From assembly GCF_021028995.1 (NCBI RefSeq), contig NZ_JAJJZG010000004.1, positions 124,001 through 188,000 of the forward strand: 64,000 bases of DNA, written 5' to 3'. Source of the stretch: Halobacterium sp. KA-4 (GTDB taxonomy: Archaea; Halobacteriota; Halobacteria; Halobacteriales; Halobacteriaceae). Both the position numbers and the translations under genes were made by a program. The first letter of the stretch is position 1, and the number at the start of each line of letters is the position of its first letter. Positions 52,929-61,332 of the stretch are shown piece after piece. The notes beneath the pieces are model-generated. The model had not been told where the DNA came from, did not search any database, and saw nothing but the letters and a program-made list of their open reading frames with translations.

Positions 52929-52988
52929 GCGGGGCCTAAATCCGGGATTGGAAGCCGGACCCCCGCTGGGTAGGGGTACTTCGCGGGG
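52929..52988 (+). ncRNA. Possible structured leader or small RNA between folP and mptE
   Basis: Three related segments can pair in two mutually exclusive ways. GCGGGG (52929-52934) and CCCCGC (52961-52966) enclose an inner TCCGG/CCGGA stem, while the same CCCCGC can instead pair with GCGGGG at 52983-52988. A TATA-like CTTATACC lies at 52919-52926. This is the architecture of an attenuator or switch, but it could be a simple terminator. No matching RNA family is known to me. Confidence 0.35.
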
Positions 52989-53042
52989 CGTCTCGGCTCG
53001 AACCAGGAATCCTTTCATTTATTCAGGTTCGTAGCGACAGCC

Positions 53043-53720
53043 ATGGAGTTCGCCGACTGGGTGCCGGTCTACGAGGAGGTTCTCGCCGACTTCGGGTTCG
53101 AAAGAGCTGCCGACGAGCAGGCGCGAGACGTGCTCGCGGAGTACGCCGAGCCGTTCGACCTGACACGGCTTGATTGCACGGGCCAGCGGGTCGCTATCGC
53201 CGGTGGCGCATCGTCGCTGGTCGACGAGACTGCGGTTGCAGCTGACGCGGACGTCGTGTTCGCGGCGTCGACCGCCGTCGACGTGCTCGACGATGCGGGC
53301 GTCGACGTCGACTTGATGGTGACCGACCTCGACAAGAACCCCGGTACTGCACGCCAGCTCACCCAGTCTGGGACGCCGGTGGCAGCACACGCCCACGGCG
53401 ACAACATCCCCGCCATCCGCGAGTACGTCCCGGAATTCAACTTCGCGCACCTCCTCAGTACGACGCAAGCCGAGCCGGTGGATGCGGTGTATAATTTCGG
53501 CGGGTTCACGGATGGCGACCGCGCTGCGTTCCTCGCGGACCACCTCGGTGCTGCCGACCTCGTCTTCCCGGGGTGGGACTTTGAGGACCCGTCGGTCGGC
53601 GACCAGAAAGCGAAGAAACTGGCATGGGCCGAACGCCTCCTGTACTGGCTCGAACGCCGTCGCGGCGACCAGTTTGATGTGCTCGATAGTCGCCGCGACG
53701 GCATCGACGCGATTCCGTAG
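53043..53720 (+). CDS. mptE: 6-hydroxymethylpterin diphosphokinase, MptE type
   Basis: A 225-aa DUF115-family enzyme that transfers diphosphate from ATP to 6-hydroxymethyl-dihydropterin, the step before FolP in archaeal folate and tetrahydromethanopterin routes. Visible segments are RVAIAGGASSLVDETA (glycine-rich), VDLMVTDLDKNPGT (acidic metal site), AHAHGDNIPAI and NFGGFTDGDRAAFLADH. Start ATG 53043, with CTTTCATTTATTC about 25 bases upstream as promoter. Its stop directly abuts that of the convergent lipoprotein gene. Confidence 0.9.
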   Translation: MEFADWVPVYEEVLADFGFERAADEQARDVLAEYAEPFDLTRLDCTGQRVAIAGGASSLVDETAVAADADVVFAASTAVDVLDDAGVDVDLMVTDLDKNPGTARQLTQSGTPVAAHAHGDNIPAIREYVPEFNFAHLLSTTQAEPVDAVYNFGGFTDGDRAAFLADHLGAADLVFPGWDFEDPSVGDQKAKKLAWAERLLYWLERRRGDQFDVLDSRRDGIDAIP

Positions 53721-54086
53721 TTATCCGCCGACGGTGACGGTCGCGTCGTTGGCGATGCCGATGGAGACGGTGTCGTCGTCGCTGCTGAAGTCGTAGGTCT
53801 GCTCGGTCGTCTCCCCGTCGACGGTGACGGCGACGGTGTACTCGCCGCTCCCCTCGAACGCCGGTAGTTCCTCGTCAGTTTCGGCGTTCACAGTCGCGTC
53901 CTCGCTGTACACACTGTCGCCGTCGTTCAGTACTTCGACGGTCACGCTGTGGCTCGTCTCGTCGTTGTTGACGAGGAGGATGTCCGTCGTCGACGAACTC
54001 CCGAACCCGAGTGCGCTACAGCCCGCAGTCGCAACGAGAACGCCGACGAGCGCGACCAGCACGACCCGCTTGCTTCGACTGTCCAT
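53721..54086 (-). CDS. Small lipoprotein with Ig-like domain
   Basis: A 121-aa exported protein. A signal peptide ends in lipobox TAGC, Cys23, followed by a Gly/Ser spacer and one beta-sandwich-like domain (STTDILLVNNDETSHSVTVE and later EYTVAVTVDGETTEQTYDF). No enzyme residues are visible. It may be an adhesion or binding module; function unknown. The ATG at 54086 is set by the signal peptide. It converges on mptE with no gap. Confidence 0.75.
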   Translation of the reverse strand: MDSRSKRVVLVALVGVLVATAGCSALGFGSSSTTDILLVNNDETSHSVTVEVLNDGDSVYSEDATVNAETDEELPAFEGSGEYTVAVTVDGETTEQTYDFSSDDDTVSIGIANDATVTVGG

Positions 54087-54161
54087 ACCTACCCCTGGTA
54101 GAGTGGATGTAAAGAACGCTGGATAGCTCAAAGAGCGGTCGAAGTCTTCGCCGCTGAACAG

Positions 54162-55163
54162 TTACTCCGGTGCCACGGTCGCCAGTGTCTGGTCGATGAC
54201 ATCGCGGTCGGCGGCGCGGGGGAATGAGACGGCGATGGCGTCGATGCCGTCGACGGTTGCGAAGTCGGCGACGCGCTCGCGGACGGTTTCGGGCGTACCG
54301 GCGGCTGCCAGCGCGTCCAGCAGGCCGTCGGAGACGCTAGCGACGGCGCGCTCGCGGTCGCCGTCCTGCCACGCACTGTGGATGGTCTCGGCGGCGTCCT
54401 CGTAGCCCTGTCGGGCGAGTGCGTCCCGGTAGAACGTCCCCATGCCACCGACGTAGAACGCGAGGTGCTGGCGCGCGAGGTTGCGGGCGGCGTCACCATC
54501 GTCGAGCGCACAGCACGGCAGCACGAACGTCGTGTGGACGTCCTCGGCGCTGCGGTCGCCGAGACTCGCGCCGCGTCGGAGGTCCGCGTAGCGGTCCTCG
54601 AAGCCCGCCTGCGTGAACATGAGCGCGTGCCAGCCGTCGGCGAACCGGCCCGCGAGTTCGACGGCTTTCGGGCCCATGCCGGTGACGTCGATTTCGGGGG
54701 TGGGCTCGGGCGGGTCCTGTCGCAGCCGGAAGCCGCGCGTCTGGACGATGTCGCCGTCGTAGTCAACCTGTTCGCCCGATAGTACCTGGCGGACGACTTC
54801 GACGTACTCGCGCGTTCGCTTCAGGGGGTTACCGAACTCCTGGCCGTGCCAGCCCTCAACGACTGCGGGGCCGCTCGGGCCGAGGCCGAGGCGGAACCGT
54901 CCGTCGGAGTGCTCTTGGAGCGTGGCGGCGGTCTGCCCAAGCAGTGCAGCGCTACGAGAGTACGTGTTCACGATGCTAGTACCGACGCCGATGGTGTCGG
55001 TGCGGTCGGCAAGCGCGGCCAGCGTGGTGACGGCGTCTCGGCCCCACGTCTCCGGGAACCAGACGCGGTCGTAGTCGAGTGCTTCGGCGCGTTCGCCGAT
55101 GCCGACGACGTCAGACAGCGAGTCCTGTGCGGCGACCGGCAAGTGGACGGTGCGGGCGGTCAC
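54162..55163 (-). CDS. LLM-class F420-dependent oxidoreductase (TIGR04024-like)
   Basis: A 333-aa luciferase-like monooxygenase-fold enzyme that uses coenzyme F420. Typical segments are VWFPETWGRDAVTTLAALA, GTSIVNTYSRSAALLGQ, RFRLGLGPSGPAVVEGWHG and DVTGMGPKAVELAGRFADGW. The haloarchaeal subgroup annotated TIGR04024 fits by length and pattern; its substrate is unknown. The gene starts at a GTG and is followed leftward by a lipoprotein; an acyl-CoA ligase lies upstream on the same strand, 66 bases away. Confidence 0.87.
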   Translation of the reverse strand: MTARTVHLPVAAQDSLSDVVGIGERAEALDYDRVWFPETWGRDAVTTLAALADRTDTIGVGTSIVNTYSRSAALLGQTAATLQEHSDGRFRLGLGPSGPAVVEGWHGQEFGNPLKRTREYVEVVRQVLSGEQVDYDGDIVQTRGFRLRQDPPEPTPEIDVTGMGPKAVELAGRFADGWHALMFTQAGFEDRYADLRRGASLGDRSAEDVHTTFVLPCCALDDGDAARNLARQHLAFYVGGMGTFYRDALARQGYEDAAETIHSAWQDGDRERAVASVSDGLLDALAAAGTPETVRERVADFATVDGIDAIAVSFPRAADRDVIDQTLATVAPE

Positions 55164-55229
55164 GACTCCGTGTTTCGCACCTCACCGCATAAATCTGTGT
55201 CAACTTATGACAACCCGTGGTGGGTGGCC

Positions 55230-56786
55230 CTACTCCTCGACGAGTTCGAACTTCTGGACTTTCCCCGTGGTCGTGCGCGGGAGTTCGTCCACGAATTCGA
55301 CTTCGCGGGGGTGTTTGTATTCCGCGAGGCGGTCCAAGCAGAACTGCTTGAGTTCGTCGCCGGTCACGTCGGTGTCCGGGGATTTCACCACGAACGCCTT
55401 CACCGTCTCGCCGCGGCGGTCGTCCGGAATTCCGACGACCGCGACGTCAGCGACGGCGTCGTGCTCGAAGAGGAGTTCCTCGACTTCACGGGGGTAGACG
55501 TTGTAGCCCGCCGTGTTGATCATGTGCTTCTTCCGGTCGACGACGTAGAAGTAGCCGTCCTCGTCGTGGTAGCCGAGGTCGCCCGTATGGAACCACCGCT
55601 TGCCCTCTGCTTCGGTGAACGCTTCCTCGTTGGCGTCCGGGAGCCCCGAGTACCCCTTCATCACGTTCGGCCCGGCGACGACGAGTTCGCCCGTGATATC
55701 GTCCATCTCGACGTCATCTTCGCTTACGGGGCCTTCCTTGATGGGTGGGACATCTTCGAAGTCACCGGTGATGACGCGCGCGTCGATGCCCTCGAGTGGT
55801 TTCCCGATGGAGCCGACGCGCCGCCCCCAGTTCGGGCTGTTGAAGTGGGTGACGGGGCTGGTCTCGGTGAGCCCGTAGCCTTCGTAGATTTTCACTGGGT
55901 AGAGTTCCTCGAAGCGCCGCAGCACCTCGACGGGAATGCCGGAGCCACCGACCGTGCACTGGCGCAGTGAGGAGAGGTCGAACTCTTCGGCGTTGGGCTG
56001 GTTGATGACGTCGTTGTACATTGCGGGCACGCCGTCGAACAGCGTCAGGTCGGCGTCCGCGACGAGGCTCATCGCCTCCTGGGCGTCCCATGCTGGCAGC
56101 GGGTAGAACGACGCGCCGGCGAACAGTGCGGCGTTCATCCCGACGGTCATCCCGTAGATGTGGAACAGCGGGAGCACGCCGATTTTGCGGTCCGAGGGCT
56201 GGACGCCGTCGGGGACGATGTCGATGGATTGCCGGGCGTTCGATGCGAGGTTGTGATGGGTGAGCTGGACGCCCTTCGGTTTCCCGGTGGTGCCGGAGGT
56301 GTACGGCTGGACGGCAACGTCGTCGTCCGCGCGTTTGGCGACGCTGTCGTCGCCGCTGGTGAGGAACTCTTGGAACGGCGTTCCCTTGTCGGCGTCACCG
56401 CCGACGGTGACGACGCGCTCGACGCTCGTGTCGTCGCGTACCTGCTCGACGAACGGGACGACGTCGGCGAGTGCGACGACCGTTTCGGCCCCCGAATCTG
56501 AGAGCAGGTGTTGGATTTCGCGGCTCTTGTACTGGGGGTTCATCGGCACGACCGTACATCCTGCGCGGAGTGCGCCGTGGAATGCGACGACGAACTGCGG
56601 GAGGTTCGGCAGGTAGATGCCGACCGCGTCGCCGGCTTCGACACCCGCGTCGCGGAGCGCGGCAGCGAACTGCCCGGTTTGAGCCCAGAACTCCCCGTAG
56701 GATAGTTCGACGTCCTCGTAAACGACGGCGGGTCGCGCTGGCTGCTCGTCGACGACGGATTCGATGTGGCGGACTAGATTCGTCAC
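55230..56786 (-). CDS. Long-chain acyl-CoA synthetase (AMP-forming)
   Basis: A 518-aa ANL-superfamily ligase. It has the P-loop VQPYTSGTTGKPKGVQLTHHN, YGLTETSPVTHF, and the C-terminal hinge and lysine: GDLGYHDEDGYFYVVDRKKHM and TTGKVQKFEL. It activates a carboxylic acid to its CoA thioester with ATP; chain length is not certain. Start is the GTG at 56786; a TTG 15 bases upstream is less likely. A thioesterase gene diverges from it, suggesting linked acyl-CoA handling. Confidence 0.92.
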   Translation of the reverse strand: MTNLVRHIESVVDEQPARPAVVYEDVELSYGEFWAQTGQFAAALRDAGVEAGDAVGIYLPNLPQFVVAFHGALRAGCTVVPMNPQYKSREIQHLLSDSGAETVVALADVVPFVEQVRDDTSVERVVTVGGDADKGTPFQEFLTSGDDSVAKRADDDVAVQPYTSGTTGKPKGVQLTHHNLASNARQSIDIVPDGVQPSDRKIGVLPLFHIYGMTVGMNAALFAGASFYPLPAWDAQEAMSLVADADLTLFDGVPAMYNDVINQPNAEEFDLSSLRQCTVGGSGIPVEVLRRFEELYPVKIYEGYGLTETSPVTHFNSPNWGRRVGSIGKPLEGIDARVITGDFEDVPPIKEGPVSEDDVEMDDITGELVVAGPNVMKGYSGLPDANEEAFTEAEGKRWFHTGDLGYHDEDGYFYVVDRKKHMINTAGYNVYPREVEELLFEHDAVADVAVVGIPDDRRGETVKAFVVKSPDTDVTGDELKQFCLDRLAEYKHPREVEFVDELPRTTTGKVQKFELVEE

Positions 56787-56886
56787 GGCTACTCCGCTCA
56801 AGGAAGTCTATCATCAATAATACTGGTGTTCAGTAGGGTCGCGTCGACTCGGTGGCCTTTTGCCGGGTGACTGCACATCCGAACCC

Positions 56887-57330
56887 ATGACAGCGTTCGA
56901 CGCCGATGACGTGCAGGCGTTCATCCAGTCGTACGTCGACGACCACGGCTTCCTCTCGTTCCTGGACCTCCAGGTAGAGGCCGTCGACGACGGTGAGATG
57001 ACGCTGCGCATCCCCTACGACGAGAAACTCACCAACCACGGCGCAGGCGAAGGGAACGTCCACGGCGGCATCGCCGCCACCATCATCGACACTGCAGGCG
57101 GGCTCGCCATCCGCACGACCCTCGACGAACCCGTCACCGCCGGCGTCGCCACCATCGACCTGAACGTCTCCTATCTCCGGCCCGCACGCGGCGACCTCGT
57201 TGCCGAAGCCGAAGTCATCCGCGTCGGCTCCACAGTCGGCGTTGCTGAGGTAACGGTCACCTGCGAAGACGACGACGGGGAGCGCGTAGAAGTTGCAGTT
57301 GGCCGCGGGTCGTTCCGCGTGTTCGAGTAG
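56887..57330 (+). CDS. PaaI-type hot-dog thioesterase
   Basis: A 147-aa acyl-CoA thioesterase-like protein. The signature NVHGGIAATIIDTAGGLAI holds the HGG and Asp of the active site, with the TIDLNVSYLRPARGDLVAEA strand that follows in the family. The substrate could be an aryl or acyl CoA. The ATG at 56887 removes a short upstream extension. It diverges from an acyl-CoA ligase with about 100 bases between and is followed by phr. Confidence 0.9.
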   Translation: MTAFDADDVQAFIQSYVDDHGFLSFLDLQVEAVDDGEMTLRIPYDEKLTNHGAGEGNVHGGIAATIIDTAGGLAIRTTLDEPVTAGVATIDLNVSYLRPARGDLVAEAEVIRVGSTVGVAEVTVTCEDDDGERVEVAVGRGSFRVFE

Positions 57331-57367
57331 CGGTACTTTTTCGCAGCACCCGGCCCACGAGTCGGGC

Positions 57368-58768
57368 ATGCAGCTGTTCTGGCACCGCCGCGACCTCCGC
57401 ACAGCCGACAACCGCGGACTCGCCGCGGCCGCCGATTCGGGCGAGGTCGTCCCCGTGTTCTGCTTCGACGACGTCGTCCTCGACCACGCGAGCCCGCCAC
57501 GGGTGGCGTTCATGCTGGACGCACTCGCCGACCTCCGAGCGCGCTACCGCGACCTCGGCAGCGACCTCCTCGTGCGTCGCGGCGACCCGTCGACGGTGCT
57601 GCCCGACCTCGTCGAAGAGTACGGCGTTGACCGCGTCGTCTGGAACCACGACTACTCGGGGCTCGCCCGCGAGCGCGACGAGGCCGTCCGTGCCGCCCTC
57701 GACGACGCTAGCGTCTCCCACGAGCAGGTCCACGACGCGGTCTTCCACGAGCCCGGCGCGATTCGCACGAATGCCGGCGACCCCTACTCCGTGTACACGT
57801 ACTTCTGGAAGAAGTGGCAGGACCGCGAGAAACCGGAGCCAGTCCCCGAACCAGCCGAGGGGGACCTCGCGGACGTGTCGGGCGAGGAGTTGCCGACAGT
57901 GGCGGACCTCGGATTCGCGGAGCCCGACGCAGAACTGCCAGGCGCAGGGACGGACGCGGCTCGCGAGCGCCTCGCGGCCTTCTGTGAGGACGACATCTTC
58001 CGCTACGAGGAGGCTCGCGACTACCCCGCGGAAGCGGCGACGTCGCGGCTCTCGCAGGACCTCAAGTTCGGGACGATTGGCGTCCGCGAAGTGTACGAGC
58101 AAACGGAGGAAGCGATGGCCGAGGCGGACGGCGAGGCGGAGCGTGAGAGCATCGAGGAGTACCAGGGGCAACTCGCGTGGCGGGAGTTCTACGCGCAAGT
58201 GCTGTACTTCAATCCGGAAGTTGTCTCGCAGAACTACAAGGAGTACGCGAACCCAATCGAGTGGCACAAGGACGACGCCGAACTCGCGGCGTGGAAGCGT
58301 GGGGAGACGGGGTACCCGATCGTGGACGCGGGGATGCGCCAACTCCGTGAGGAGGCCTACATGCACAATCGCGTGCGGATGATTGTCGCGTCCTTCCTGA
58401 CGAAGGACCTTCTGGTGGATTGGCGCGAGGGGTACGACCACTTCCGCGAGCACCTCGTCGACCACGACACCGCCAACGACAACGGGGGCTGGCAGTGGGC
58501 AGCCTCTACTGGTACCGACGCCCAGCCGTACTTCCGCATTTTCAACCCGACGACGCAGGGCGAGCGCTACGACCCGGACGCCGAGTACATCACCGAGTAC
58601 GTCCCCGAACTACGGGACGTGCCGGTCGAGAAGATTCACGCGTGGCCGGAGTTGGACGCCGACGAGCGGACGAAACTCGCGCCCGACTACCCGGATCCGA
58701 TTGTGGACCACGGCGAGCGCCGCGAGGAAGCAATATCGATGTTCGAGCGGGCACGCGGCGACGACTAA
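57368..58768 (+). CDS. phr: Deoxyribodipyrimidine photolyase (class I)
   Basis: A 466-aa light-driven DNA repair enzyme. The N-terminal antenna-binding Rossmann domain (MQLFWHRRDLRTADNRGLAA...) is followed by the helical FAD-binding domain, with W-R-E-F-Y-A-Q, MRQLREEAYMHNRVRMIVAS and the FAD loop NGGWQWAASTGTDAQPYFRI, which includes a Trp of the electron-transfer chain. The set is complete and the length normal, so it should repair cyclobutane pyrimidine dimers. Start is the ATG at 57368. Confidence 0.94.
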   Translation: MQLFWHRRDLRTADNRGLAAAADSGEVVPVFCFDDVVLDHASPPRVAFMLDALADLRARYRDLGSDLLVRRGDPSTVLPDLVEEYGVDRVVWNHDYSGLARERDEAVRAALDDASVSHEQVHDAVFHEPGAIRTNAGDPYSVYTYFWKKWQDREKPEPVPEPAEGDLADVSGEELPTVADLGFAEPDAELPGAGTDAARERLAAFCEDDIFRYEEARDYPAEAATSRLSQDLKFGTIGVREVYEQTEEAMAEADGEAERESIEEYQGQLAWREFYAQVLYFNPEVVSQNYKEYANPIEWHKDDAELAAWKRGETGYPIVDAGMRQLREEAYMHNRVRMIVASFLTKDLLVDWREGYDHFREHLVDHDTANDNGGWQWAASTGTDAQPYFRIFNPTTQGERYDPDAEYITEYVPELRDVPVEKIHAWPELDADERTKLAPDYPDPIVDHGERREEAISMFERARGDD

Positions 58769-58820
58769 CCGTAGTCGGAAATATGGGTTCTCTATTGAGT
58801 AGAAGACTGAACCGCACGGG

Positions 58821-58843
58821 TAGTACAGACAAGAGATTTACAG
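58821..58843 (+). repeat. Intergenic repeat copy R0 (promoter part only)
   Basis: The core AGTACAGACAAGAGATTTAC (58823-58842) matches the right end of copies R2 and R5. ATTTAC is centred about 27 bases before the ATG at 58865, so it acts as that gene's TATA box. The left part of the repeat is not preserved here. Confidence 0.6.
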
Positions 58844-58864
58844 GTTCGGGGAGTTTGTGTCCGT

Positions 58865-59314
58865 ATGGCTACGACAGTAACTGTCCGCCTTTCTGTCGTC
58901 GTAGGCGTCATATTACTCGTTGCTGGCGGCGGATTCTACGGGTATGGGGCCTACGATGCAGCCACGTACGACCGTGAAGCCGGTATCGACGTTGCTCCGA
59001 CTTCTACAGCCAACGCAACCGCAACGAACTTCTCTGACCTCCCCCGGGAGCAACAGGCGTTGTTCTTGCTTGCCGTTGAGCCCGGAGAGGACAGTTACTA
59101 CATGACCACTGACGAAGAGTTACAGGATCTCTCCTCTGAAATGCCCTCCCATGTACGGTACGACACCACGATCTACGACGTCTCAGGAACCCACACCGAC
59201 GCCGTTGTAGGAATGTACACAATCCCCTTCGGCATGCTTCTCGCCGCAATTGGTAGCGTGACACTGCTCGGTGCAGGCGCAACATCCATCCTCCGGAAGG
59301 TACGAGACTGGTAG
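58865..59314 (+). CDS. Membrane protein, DUF7979-like
   Basis: A 149-aa protein with a hydrophobic helix near residues 9-30, an extracytoplasmic stretch with ATNFSDLPREQQALFLLAVE, a middle region (GEDSYYMTTDEELQDLSSE), and a second helix near residues 118-140. The DLP-x-x-x-Q-x-x-F-x-x-A motif recurs in the partial gene at 63755, so the two are paralogues. The pattern resembles a family I recall as DUF7979; function unknown. It shares its start region (MATT) and 40 bases of upstream DNA with the gene at 60075. Confidence 0.7.
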   Translation: MATTVTVRLSVVVGVILLVAGGGFYGYGAYDAATYDREAGIDVAPTSTANATATNFSDLPREQQALFLLAVEPGEDSYYMTTDEELQDLSSEMPSHVRYDTTIYDVSGTHTDAVVGMYTIPFGMLLAAIGSVTLLGAGATSILRKVRDW

Positions 59315-59370
59315 CGGTATTCAATCCCTACAGCCAGCCTCGATGTGGTGAGGCACTTCGGCAAGTATAG
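59314..59370 (+). repeat. Intergenic repeat copy R1
   Basis: The core reads CGATGTGGTGAGGCACTTCG then GCAAGTATAG (59341-59370), closely related to R2 and R3, preceded by a shorter left part (TTCAATCCCTACAGCC). The next gene's TATA box lies 30 bases further on and is not part of the repeat. Confidence 0.65.
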
Positions 59371-59415
59371 GAGTTCTCTAACCGTTATGTACTTACAGAA
59401 AACTTATTGGTGCAA

Positions 59416-59433
59416 CGCCACTTCCAATTGGCG
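59416..59433 (+). promoter_or_regulatory. Inverted repeat at the start of the membrane protein gene at 59433
   Basis: CGCCA (59416-59420) and TGGCG (59429-59433) pair around an eight-base loop and end at the first base of the GTG start. A TATA-like CTTATT at 59403-59408 lies 28 bases before the start. The repeat could occlude ribosome entry or be a regulator site. Confidence 0.35.
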
Positions 59434-59960
59434 TGAATAACCGGGTTCGAGCAGCCCTCATTACTGTGCTTACAGTCGCTCTCCTGTACGCTCTCGCCAC
59501 GATTGAGGGCCGTCCAGATGCGACCGGCCTCTCGAACCTCGGGTCCGCCCCAGCAATCGGAGTAACGGGAATCGTTTTTGGAGTGGCTAGTTACGTTACA
59601 ATCACGGGGAAATACGGCCCAGAATCGGTCCTAGAAGCCGCGAGTGTTGTCACGTTAATGTATGGTGGCGCTGCCCTTGGACTCACTGAGTTCAGCCTGA
59701 AGTTGCTGGACAAGGAGATTCTCTTCTTAATATTCGGCTTGGGAACGATACCCGCTGCAGCTGGCGGAGCGTTCGCAGCAGGATCATATGAAGACGAACT
59801 GCTGTTTGGGAGCGTGTTCGTTTTGGTATCGCTAGGTTCGGCGTTCTATCTCCGCGGCGACCTGCTGAATCGAGTAGTCCTGCACACTTGGGCGATGGTT
59901 CCCGGGTTCCTCCTCGCCTTTGTGTACACGAGTGCGGCGAACGCCGGCGCATTTGAGTGA
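59433..59960 (+). CDS. Membrane protein of unknown function (five to six helices)
   Basis: A 175-aa integral membrane protein. Hydrophobic segments cover residues ~8-24, 38-58, 68-85, 94-115, 122-140 and 150-168. Conserved-looking motifs are absent. Short charged loops (LKLLDKEIL, GSYEDEL) separate the helices. Translation starts at GTG, with a TATA box at -28. Third-position GC is lower than in phr. No family recognised. Confidence 0.65.
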   Translation: MNNRVRAALITVLTVALLYALATIEGRPDATGLSNLGSAPAIGVTGIVFGVASYVTITGKYGPESVLEAASVVTLMYGGAALGLTEFSLKLLDKEILFLIFGLGTIPAAAGGAFAAGSYEDELLFGSVFVLVSLGSAFYLRGDLLNRVVLHTWAMVPGFLLAFVYTSAANAGAFE

Positions 59961-59970
59961 ACCATCTTGC

Positions 59971-60053
59971 CCAACTGTCACGCCAAACCCAGTTAGGGAG
60001 AACCCGTCCCGATGTGGTACGGCATTTCGTTAAGTGCAGACAAGACATTTACA
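59971..60053 (+). repeat. Intergenic repeat copy R2 with promoter
   Basis: The left part CGCCAAACCCAGTTAGGGAG is followed by the core CGATGTGGTACGGCATTTCG (60010-60029), TTAAGTGCAGA (60030-60040) and CAAGACATTTACA. The CATTTACA (60046-60053) lies 26 bases before the ATG at 60075, serving as its TATA box. Confidence 0.7.
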
Positions 60054-60074
60054 CGTTCGAAGGATTCTACCCGT

Positions 60075-60635
60075 ATGGCTACGACAGAGGCTAAATCACT
60101 CATCATTCTAGGTCTCACCAGTAGTCTTCTCACCATTCTTGGTCTTTGGCCGGAATATGGGCCGTTAAATGCTGACCTACCGGAATTAGCGACGGTTCTG
60201 CTCCTTCTGATTAATCTCGGATTTATGGCAACTGGTTGGTTCTGGTACCAAGAGCGTGCATCCGGTCAGATTCGCTACGAGCAGATACCAGCGCTCGTTA
60301 TCAGTCTGGTCGGTATCACGGGTATCGTCGGGAGTCTTGTCGTGTTTCAGCCGTGGCAGTATACTGGGATGGCCGCCGGTCTATTCTCCATTTCTACCGG
60401 TCTGTTCGTTATTCCCGGTATCGGGCTGAGTCTCAGTGGCTATCTCTGGTTTCGTCACCAGGAGATGCGGTATCCACTTGCACTGTTGGTTGGGCTACTG
60501 GCTGTCGGTCTCTTATACATCATCCGTCAGCGATTAGATATTATTATTCAAATTCCGCTCTTTGCGATTGTCGTTGTGGCCGTCTTCCTTCTGCCAGTTG
60601 TCGTAGTTCTCCGCGTTATTCACCATAGCCATTAG
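60075..60635 (+). CDS. Membrane protein of unknown function
   Basis: A 186-aa, strongly hydrophobic protein with about six helices. It begins MATTEAKSLIILGLTSSLLT and ends in a basic tail (RVIHHSH). A soluble loop (WYQERASGQIRYEQIP) falls near residues 58-73. The start ATG is fixed by the repeat-borne TATA box 26 bases upstream; the upstream in-frame ATG at 60012 would lie inside the repeat. GC content is close to 50%, well below the flanks. No family recognised. Confidence 0.65.
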   Translation: MATTEAKSLIILGLTSSLLTILGLWPEYGPLNADLPELATVLLLLINLGFMATGWFWYQERASGQIRYEQIPALVISLVGITGIVGSLVVFQPWQYTGMAAGLFSISTGLFVIPGIGLSLSGYLWFRHQEMRYPLALLVGLLAVGLLYIIRQRLDIIIQIPLFAIVVVAVFLLPVVVVLRVIHHSH

Positions 60636-60650
60636 CAAAGTGACTATCCC

Positions 60651-60731
60651 ACCCTACTGAGCGGCTATTTCACTCTGAACCAACTGGTGAGAACCGGCCT
60701 CGATGTGGTTCGTCATTTCGCTAAGTACAGG
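60651..60731 (+). repeat. Intergenic repeat copy R3
   Basis: The longest clear copy. It begins CCTACTGAGCGGCTATTTCA (60653-60672), continues CCAACTGGTGAGAACCGGCC, then CGATGTGGTTCGTCATTTCG (60701-60720) and CTAAGTACAG. Its left third matches R5 and its right half matches R2. It lies between the membrane protein and PPOX genes; the TATA-like part is not retained. Confidence 0.7.
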
Positions 60732-60800
60732 TGCGGAACTAATCGCTGAATAGAATCGATGGCCAAAACATGCTCGGAGGATTAGCGAGAATGTATCGGT

Positions 60801-61256
60801 ATGACTACTGAGCTATCGACGGAAGACTGTGAAACATTACTCTCTGAGTCGGGTGTTGGCGTCTTAGCGCTCACTGACGGCACAGAAGCGTACTCGATTC
60901 CCGAATCATTCGGCTACAATGGGGAGACACTGTACTTCCAGTTCGTCTACAAACCAGATAGCAAGAAAATGGCCTTTCTCGAGACGACAGAGACCGTGAC
61001 GTTCACGGTCTACGACGAACAGCCAGCACAGAGCGTCCTTGTGCAGGGCCCAATCGAACCTGTCCCTGAAGAGGATGAAACCAAGGCTGCCACAGCAATC
61101 GCGGAAAACGCCTCCATTCCAACTCTGAACATCTACCCCGAAGCAACACCTGACGAGGTCAGCATGGACTACTACCGCTTACCGCCAACCTCAATTACCG
61201 GCCGTCAGTTCAACGCATTCACCCCCACATCCGACGACCAGCAACACTCTCACTGA
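60801..61256 (+). CDS. Pyridoxamine 5'-phosphate oxidase-like flavin/F420 protein
   Basis: A 151-aa split-barrel protein. Segments such as LLSESGVGVLALTDGTEAYS, IPESFGYNGETLYFQFVYKP, DSKKMAFLETTETVTFTVYD and SVLVQGPIEPV match the small PPOX-fold proteins that bind FMN or F420. Not pyridoxine oxidase itself; the actual substrate is unknown. The ATG at 60801 follows copy R3 by 70 bases. Confidence 0.85.
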   Translation: MTTELSTEDCETLLSESGVGVLALTDGTEAYSIPESFGYNGETLYFQFVYKPDSKKMAFLETTETVTFTVYDEQPAQSVLVQGPIEPVPEEDETKAATAIAENASIPTLNIYPEATPDEVSMDYYRLPPTSITGRQFNAFTPTSDDQQHSH

Positions 61257-61329
61257 CCGAGTGTTCCATACCCAATCCAGCTAGTGAGAAACGGCCCTAA
61301 TGTGGGCGGTGCATTCGGTAAGTACAGAT
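61256..61329 (+). repeat. Intergenic repeat copy R4
   Basis: ACCGAGTGTTCCATACCCAA leads into TCCAGCTAGTGAGAAACGGCC, then TAATGTGGGCGGTGCATTCG and GTAAGTACAGAT (61319-61330). It lies between the convergent ends of the PPOX gene and the histidine kinase, so this copy cannot be a promoter of either. Confidence 0.65.
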
Positions 61330-61332
61330 GCA

